A program made the translations under genes and the position numbers. The notes below the pieces were generated by a model that made no database searches, was not told the DNA's origin, and saw nothing but the letters and a program-made list of their open reading frames with translations. Below, one piece after another: positions 5,406 to 8,162 of a stretch of 8,162 nucleotides of DNA. The DNA lies in assembly GCA_934589665.1 (NCBI GenBank), contig CAKTOJ010000078.1, positions 1 through 8,162 of the forward strand. Reading direction: 5' to 3'. Position 1 is the first letter of the stretch. Each line of letters opens with the position of its first letter. The DNA comes from an uncultured Oscillospiraceae bacterium (GTDB lineage: Bacteria > Bacillota > Clostridia > Oscillospirales > Oscillospiraceae).

Positions 5406-6776
5406 TTATTCTGCGCTCGGCGCGGCCGGCGGCGTGCCGCCGTTTCCGCCACCGCTGCGGCGGCGGCCCCGTCCGCCTCTGCGGCTGCGGCGGTGCGGCT
5501 TTGTCCCTTCGGGGCGCGGGCTGTTCTCCGCACTCTTCGCGCCCTCCCCAGCCGGAGCGGCTGGCTTCGTCTGCTGCTCCTTCTGCTCTCGGCGCGCGCG
5601 GCGTTCGCCCTCCGGTTTTCTGGCCGGTGCCGGCTTTTTCTCGCCCCGCTCAGGCTTGTCGCCCTTTTCCTTTTCTGTCTTTGCGGGAGCCGCTTCAACA
5701 CCGCCGTCCTGCGGGCGCTTCTCTCCGCCGCGGCCCCGTCCGCCGCGGTGGCTCCGTCCGCCTCTGCGGCGGCGCTGTTCGCGCTTTTCCCCACTGTCCT
5801 CCGAGGCGGCGGGAGCGCCGCTCTCCATCGACTCGACTGCGGGCTCAGAGATTTCCAGCGCCCGAAACACCGGCGACGGCATGGCGGCAAGCTCATCCTC
5901 CGCGTCCGGCGCGGTGTAGCGCGCGGGGCGCTCCGCCGGGATCTCGATGCCGTCGCGCGAGCCCTTGCCATTACGCAGCACACAGACCTCACAGTTGTGG
6001 TAGCACTTGGCTCCTTCGTTCGAATCGTCCAGCCGGACATTCACCGTCTCTTTAATCAGATTCACGGCGCTGACATTGCCCGGACCGTCCGGCGTGAGGA
6101 CAAAGGAATCGTTCTTCGGCATCCGCTTCGACGCGTCCTCATACGCTGCCTGCTCATACTTCAGGCAGCACATCAGCCGTCCGCAGGCGCCGGAGATCTT
6201 GGTGGGGTTCAGGCTGAGATTCTGCGTCTTGGCCATTTTGATGGACACCGGCACGAAATCGTCCAAAAACTGCGCACAGCAGAACGGACGGCCGCAGATG
6301 CCGAGGCCGCCGAGCATCTTCGCCTCATCACGCACACCGATCTGGCGCAGCTCGATACGGGCGCGGAACACGCCCGCGAGATCGCGCACGAGCTCACGGA
6401 AGTCCACGCGCCCATCGGACGTAAAGAAGAACACGATCTTACTGCCGTCGAAATTGCACTCCACGCGCACAAGCTTCATGTCCAGTTCGCGTTCTGCGAT
6501 CTTCTTCTGGCAGATGCCGAACGCATCCTTCTCCCGCTGGCGGTTGTACTCCATCGTGCGGCGGTCATTCTCCGTCGCCAGACGCACCAGCGCGCGCAGC
6601 GGCTGGACGACGGCACTGTCGTCGACCTCATGGTTGCCCGTCAGGCACTGTGCATACTCTGTGCCCTGCGCCGTTTCCACAATGACAAACTCTCCCGCTT
6701 CCACGGCGATGCCGTGCGGGTCAAAATAATACTCTTTGCATCCGCCGCGAAAGCGGACGCCGATCACCTCAGTCAA
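5406..6776 (-). CDS. ricT: PSP1-domain protein RicT/YaaT with long basic C-terminal extension
   Basis: This 456-residue protein has a core (about 1-275) matching RicT (YaaT). In B. subtilis RicT forms the Fe-S-containing Y-complex with RicA and RicF, which assists RNase Y in mRNA processing and affects sporulation, competence and biofilm. The core carries the family's cysteine cluster: C161, C166, C167, C198, C203 and C204, in GICGRPFCCAQF and SGACGRLMCCLKYEQ, plus C258, C262 and C265. Beyond about residue 285 is a tail of about 170 residues rich in Arg, Gly, Pro, Glu and Lys, with two RRGGR-containing blocks (335-350 and 429-443). The B. subtilis protein ends near the core (about 275 residues), so this tail is an addition. 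The start is TTG at 6776 with GGAGGAG 5 bases upstream, overlapping the holB stop by 4 bases (TTGA). The holB-ricT order is the usual Bacillota arrangement. Confidence 0.9.
   Translation of the reverse strand: MTEVIGVRFRGGCKEYYFDPHGIAVEAGEFVIVETAQGTEYAQCLTGNHEVDDSAVVQPLRALVRLATENDRRTMEYNRQREKDAFGICQKKIAERELDMKLVRVECNFDGSKIVFFFTSDGRVDFRELVRDLAGVFRARIELRQIGVRDEAKMLGGLGICGRPFCCAQFLDDFVPVSIKMAKTQNLSLNPTKISGACGRLMCCLKYEQAAYEDASKRMPKNDSFVLTPDGPGNVSAVNLIKETVNVRLDDSNEGAKCYHNCEVCVLRNGKGSRDGIEIPAERPARYTAPDAEDELAAMPSPVFRALEISEPAVESMESGAPAASEDSGEKREQRRRRGGRSHRGGRGRGGEKRPQDGGVEAAPAKTEKEKGDKPERGEKKPAPARKPEGERRARREQKEQQTKPAAPAGEGAKSAENSPRPEGTKPHRRSRRGGRGRRRSGGGNGGTPPAAPSAE
5469..5485. repeat. 17-bp direct repeat, copy 1 (RicT RRGGR block 2)
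   Basis: CCGTCCGCCTCTGCGGC here is identical to 5754-5770. Both copies lie in the same codon phase of ricT and encode R-R-G-G-R with identical codons, including the uncommon AGA. This suggests a duplication of a short coding segment within the tail. Confidence 0.8.
5754..5770. repeat. 17-bp direct repeat, copy 2 (RicT RRGGR block 1)
   Basis: Identical to 5469-5485 and in the same reading phase; it encodes residues 336-341 of RicT. Confidence 0.8.
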
Positions 6777-7633
6777 AGGATCTCCTCCAATTCTACGGCA
6801 AGGCCGCCGAGCAGCGGACCGACGCCGACATTATAATTGCAATGGTCACGATAGGTTTTCAGCAGTTCTATTGTGTCGAGGATCTGCGTTTTTGTCAAGC
6901 GCGAGGCAAGGATCACGCGCATCGCCGCCGCGTCCTTCGGCGCCTGCGGCGCGGCGCCGCATTTCGCACACAGCGCATCGGCAAGGATCACACGCACGCC
7001 CTCGAAAAGCTCCGCGAGCGATTCCCGCGCTGCCTTCGCCGTTTCCAGCCTGAGCAGAAAGGATGCGCGTCCAGTCTCGCGGCCCTCCGCAATCAGGCGG
7101 ACCAGTTCCCGCGTGCGCTCGTCGTCCTCGCCGCTCTCCTCCCCTGCCGGCGGAAGCTTAAGTTCCACACAGCGCGAGCGGATGGTCGGCAGCAGCACGC
7201 TGGGATTCTCCGCGCAGAACACAAACGCCGCGTAAGGCGGTCCCTCCTCCACCGTTTTAAGCAGTACATTCTGATCCTTCTCGTTGAGCACGGTGCAGTC
7301 AGGAAAAATGTAAACCTTGCACGCGCCCTCGTTCGGGCGGACAAAGGCGTCCGTGCGCACGCCGCGGATCACATCCACGCCGATCTCCGTGTGCTCACTG
7401 TCGCGCACAGTTGTTACATCGGGGTGGATGTCCGAGATCACCTTGCGGCAGTGCGCGCAGGCAAGGCACGGCTTATCCCGTCCCGTACACTCAAGCGCCG
7501 CGGCGGCATAGTGCGCCGCTTCAGAAAGCTCCCCCGCGCCCGAAAGGATCAGTGCATGACTGAGCATCCCACGGTTCGCTGCGGCCCGGATGCGCGCAGC
7601 GGTATTCGTTTTTGCAAAGGCCGAAAGCTCCAT
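6773..7633 (-). CDS. holB: DNA polymerase III clamp-loader subunit delta' (HolB-like)
   Basis: This 286-residue AAA+-fold protein is predicted to be the delta' subunit that helps load the beta sliding clamp at the replication fork. The zinc module of clamp-loader proteins is present as C49-x6-C56-x2-C59-x2-C62. The segment KVYIFPDCTVLNEKDQNVLLKTVEEGP (107-132) is the sensor/Walker B-region block, and S153-R154-C155 is the SRC motif by which delta' completes the neighbouring ATP site. The Walker A position (SGAGELSEAA, 31-40) lacks the GKT/S lysine, as expected for a non-ATP-binding delta'. The C-terminal collar is short, so the protein is somewhat smaller than B. subtilis HolB. The start is ATG at 7633 with GGAGGAG (complement of 7637-7643) 3 bases before it. 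The stop overlaps the ricT start, so the two are translationally coupled. Confidence 0.9.
   Translation of the reverse strand: MELSAFAKTNTAARIRAAANRGMLSHALILSGAGELSEAAHYAAAALECTGRDKPCLACAHCRKVISDIHPDVTTVRDSEHTEIGVDVIRGVRTDAFVRPNEGACKVYIFPDCTVLNEKDQNVLLKTVEEGPPYAAFVFCAENPSVLLPTIRSRCVELKLPPAGEESGEDDERTRELVRLIAEGRETGRASFLLRLETAKAARESLAELFEGVRVILADALCAKCGAAPQAPKDAAAMRVILASRLTKTQILDTIELLKTYRDHCNYNVGVGPLLGGLAVELEEIL
6782..6788 (-). promoter_or_regulatory. ribosome binding site fixing the TTG start of ricT
   Basis: On the - strand this reads GGAGGAG, 5 bases before TTG at 6776. It lies inside the last codons of holB. No ATG is available nearby in the ricT frame. The alternative GTG three codons later is spaced less well, so TTG is preferred. 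Confidence 0.75.
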
Positions 7634-7660
7634 GCACTCCTCCGGATCATAATACTACAG

Positions 7661-7694
7661 AGTATAGTATAGCGCAAAAATATGGTGAGCGCAA
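7661..7694 (-). promoter_or_regulatory. sigma-A-like promoter for the holB-ricT operon
   Basis: On the - strand, TTGCGC (complement of 7689-7694) is followed after 17 bases by TATACT (complement of 7666-7671). A second overlapping TATACT lies at the complement of 7661-7666. Transcription would start near 7655-7660, giving a leader of about 25 bases. The tandem -10 could allow two start points; only the upstream copy has a -35 at normal distance. Confidence 0.65.
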
Positions 7695-7716
7695 GAAAAC
7701 TTATTTATATTCGCAG

Positions 7717-7746
7717 GAATAATTCAAAAGTTTACAAACATTATTC
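7717..7746. repeat. short inverted repeat in the holB/ppdK divergent gap
   Basis: GAATAAT at 7717-7723 and ATTATTC at 7740-7746 form 7-bp arms with a 16-base spacer. They lie between the two divergent promoters, upstream of the ppdK -35. The sequence is AT-rich, so chance is quite possible. It does not match any operator I recognise. Confidence 0.3.
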
Positions 7747-7766
7747 GGAATTTTTGGCAGTTTTTC

Positions 7767-7795
7767 TTGCAACTTTGAAAAAAAGTGTCTATAAT
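7767..7795 (+). promoter_or_regulatory. sigma-A-like promoter for ppdK
   Basis: TTGCAA at 7767-7772, a 17-base spacer and a perfect TATAAT at 7790-7795. A start near 7802 leaves a leader of about 58 bases. The surrounding sequence is markedly AT-rich compared with the genes. Confidence 0.78.
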
Positions 7796-7860
7796 AAGAA
7801 GGCTTTTTAAGTGCTATTGGGGTTTTATATTCAATAGATATTTTTTTATGGAGGAAAGTT

Positions 7861-8162
7861 ATGAGCAAAAAGTATTGCTACCTGTTCACCGAAGGCAACG
7901 CCAACATGCGTGAGCTCCTCGGCGGCAAGGGCGCGAACCTTGCGGAAATGACCAACATCGGTCTGCCTGTCCCGCAGGGCTTCACCATCACCACCGAGGC
8001 CTGCACCCAGTACTATGAGGACGGCCGTCAGATCAATGATGAGATCTTCGCCGAGATCATGGAATATATCGAGAAGATGGAGAAGATCACCGGCAAGAAG
8101 TTCGGCGACCACGAGAATCCTCTGCTGGTCTCCGTCCGTTCCGGTGCCCGCGCCTCCATGCC
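7861..8162 (+). CDS. ppdK: pyruvate, phosphate dikinase, N-terminal part (3' end outside window)
   Basis: The first 100 residues are present. The enzyme interconverts pyruvate + ATP + phosphate and phosphoenolpyruvate + AMP + pyrophosphate in the cytoplasm; in clostridial bacteria it often serves pyrophosphate-linked glycolysis or PEP formation. The N-terminal nucleotide-binding domain begins with [20 protein letters not shown], followed by [19 protein letters not shown], a near-consensus PPDK start. K23 and R93 (in [10 protein letters not shown]) correspond to residues of the ATP site studied in the Clostridium symbiosum enzyme. The start ATG 7861 has GGAGG at 7850-7854. The gene has its own promoter at 7767-7795 and is divergent from holB. 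The phosphohistidine and PEP-binding domains would lie beyond the window, so an intact gene cannot be confirmed. Confidence 0.96.
   Translation, partial: MSKKYCYLFTEGNANMRELLGGKGANLAEMTNIGLPVPQGFTITTEACTQYYEDGRQINDEIFAEIMEYIEKMEKITGKKFGDHENPLLVSVRSGARASM

Larger units (their letters stand above)
5409..5921 (-). other. low-complexity Arg/Gly/Pro/Glu-rich tail region of RicT
   Basis: This part of ricT encodes about residues 286-456. It has no recognisable fold. An acidic/Ala-rich linker (about 288-330) is followed by RG-rich block 1 (335-350), a Lys/Glu/Pro/Ala stretch (351-425), RG-rich block 2 (429-443) and a Gly/Pro end. Such tails are typically disordered and often bind RNA; for this protein that is inference. 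Confidence 0.75.

Noticed and set aside
5493..6836. + strand open frame of 447 codons opposite ricT
   Set aside because: It is a shadow of the GC-rich ricT tail and core; it has no family motifs and no ribosome binding site.
6828..6836. TATAAT-like match on the + strand inside holB
   Set aside because: It lies within coding sequence with no + strand gene downstream and no suitable -35.
7534..7555. Missing Walker A lysine in HolB as a sign of a broken gene
   Set aside because: Delta' subunits commonly lack a working ATP site; the zinc cysteines and SRC motif are intact.

Overview
The window reads as chromosomal DNA from a GC-rich member of the Bacillota, most likely a clostridial gut-type lineage such as the Oscillospirales. 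The evidence is a RicT/YaaT-type PSP1 protein directly downstream of a DNA polymerase III delta' gene, a clostridial-type pyruvate phosphate dikinase, the lspA-rluD gene pair, strong GGAGG ribosome binding sites and AT-rich sigma-A-like promoters between GC-rich genes. The exact genus cannot be fixed from the sequence. It looks like ordinary core genome: no mobile element, CRISPR array, rRNA or tRNA was seen.

Positions 1-3208 (+ strand) form one tightly packed gene string: the 3' end of a tRNA-dihydrouridine synthase gene, an ECF sigma factor, its zinc-finger transmembrane anti-sigma factor, signal peptidase II (lspA) and an RluD-type pseudouridine synthase. Sigma/anti-sigma and anti-sigma/lspA each overlap by 4 bases, and lspA/rluD by 29 bases. 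A candidate ECF-type promoter lies in the 3' tail of the sigma gene. A perfect 13-bp stem-loop lies in the first codons of rluD. A bidirectional terminator closes the string.

Positions 3240-4082 (- strand) hold a Cof-type HAD phosphatase, which converges on rluD. It is divergent from the gene at 4240-5334 (+), which encodes a protein with the conserved LOR/SDH (TIGR00300-like) region of archaeal and cyanobacterial ornithine cyclodeaminases. The 157-bp gap between them carries an extended -10 promoter on each strand. A second bidirectional terminator at 5369-5401 separates this gene from the next, convergent operon.

Positions 5406-7633 (- strand) are a holB-ricT operon coupled by a 4-base overlap at a TTG start. 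RicT here carries an unusual basic tail of about 170 residues, rich in Arg, Gly, Pro and Glu. Upstream of holB is a 227-bp AT-rich gap with divergent promoters, one for holB and one for pyruvate phosphate dikinase (ppdK). Only the first 100 codons of ppdK are in the window.

Functionally the window mixes tRNA/rRNA modification (dus, rluD), envelope stress and lipoprotein maturation (ECF sigma, anti-sigma, lspA), replication and RNA-processing factors (holB, ricT) and central metabolism (ppdK, putative ornithine cyclodeaminase). The parts most worth a second look are the possible ECF promoter placed between sigma and anti-sigma, the rluD hairpin, the RicT tail and the stand-alone cyclodeaminase-like protein.
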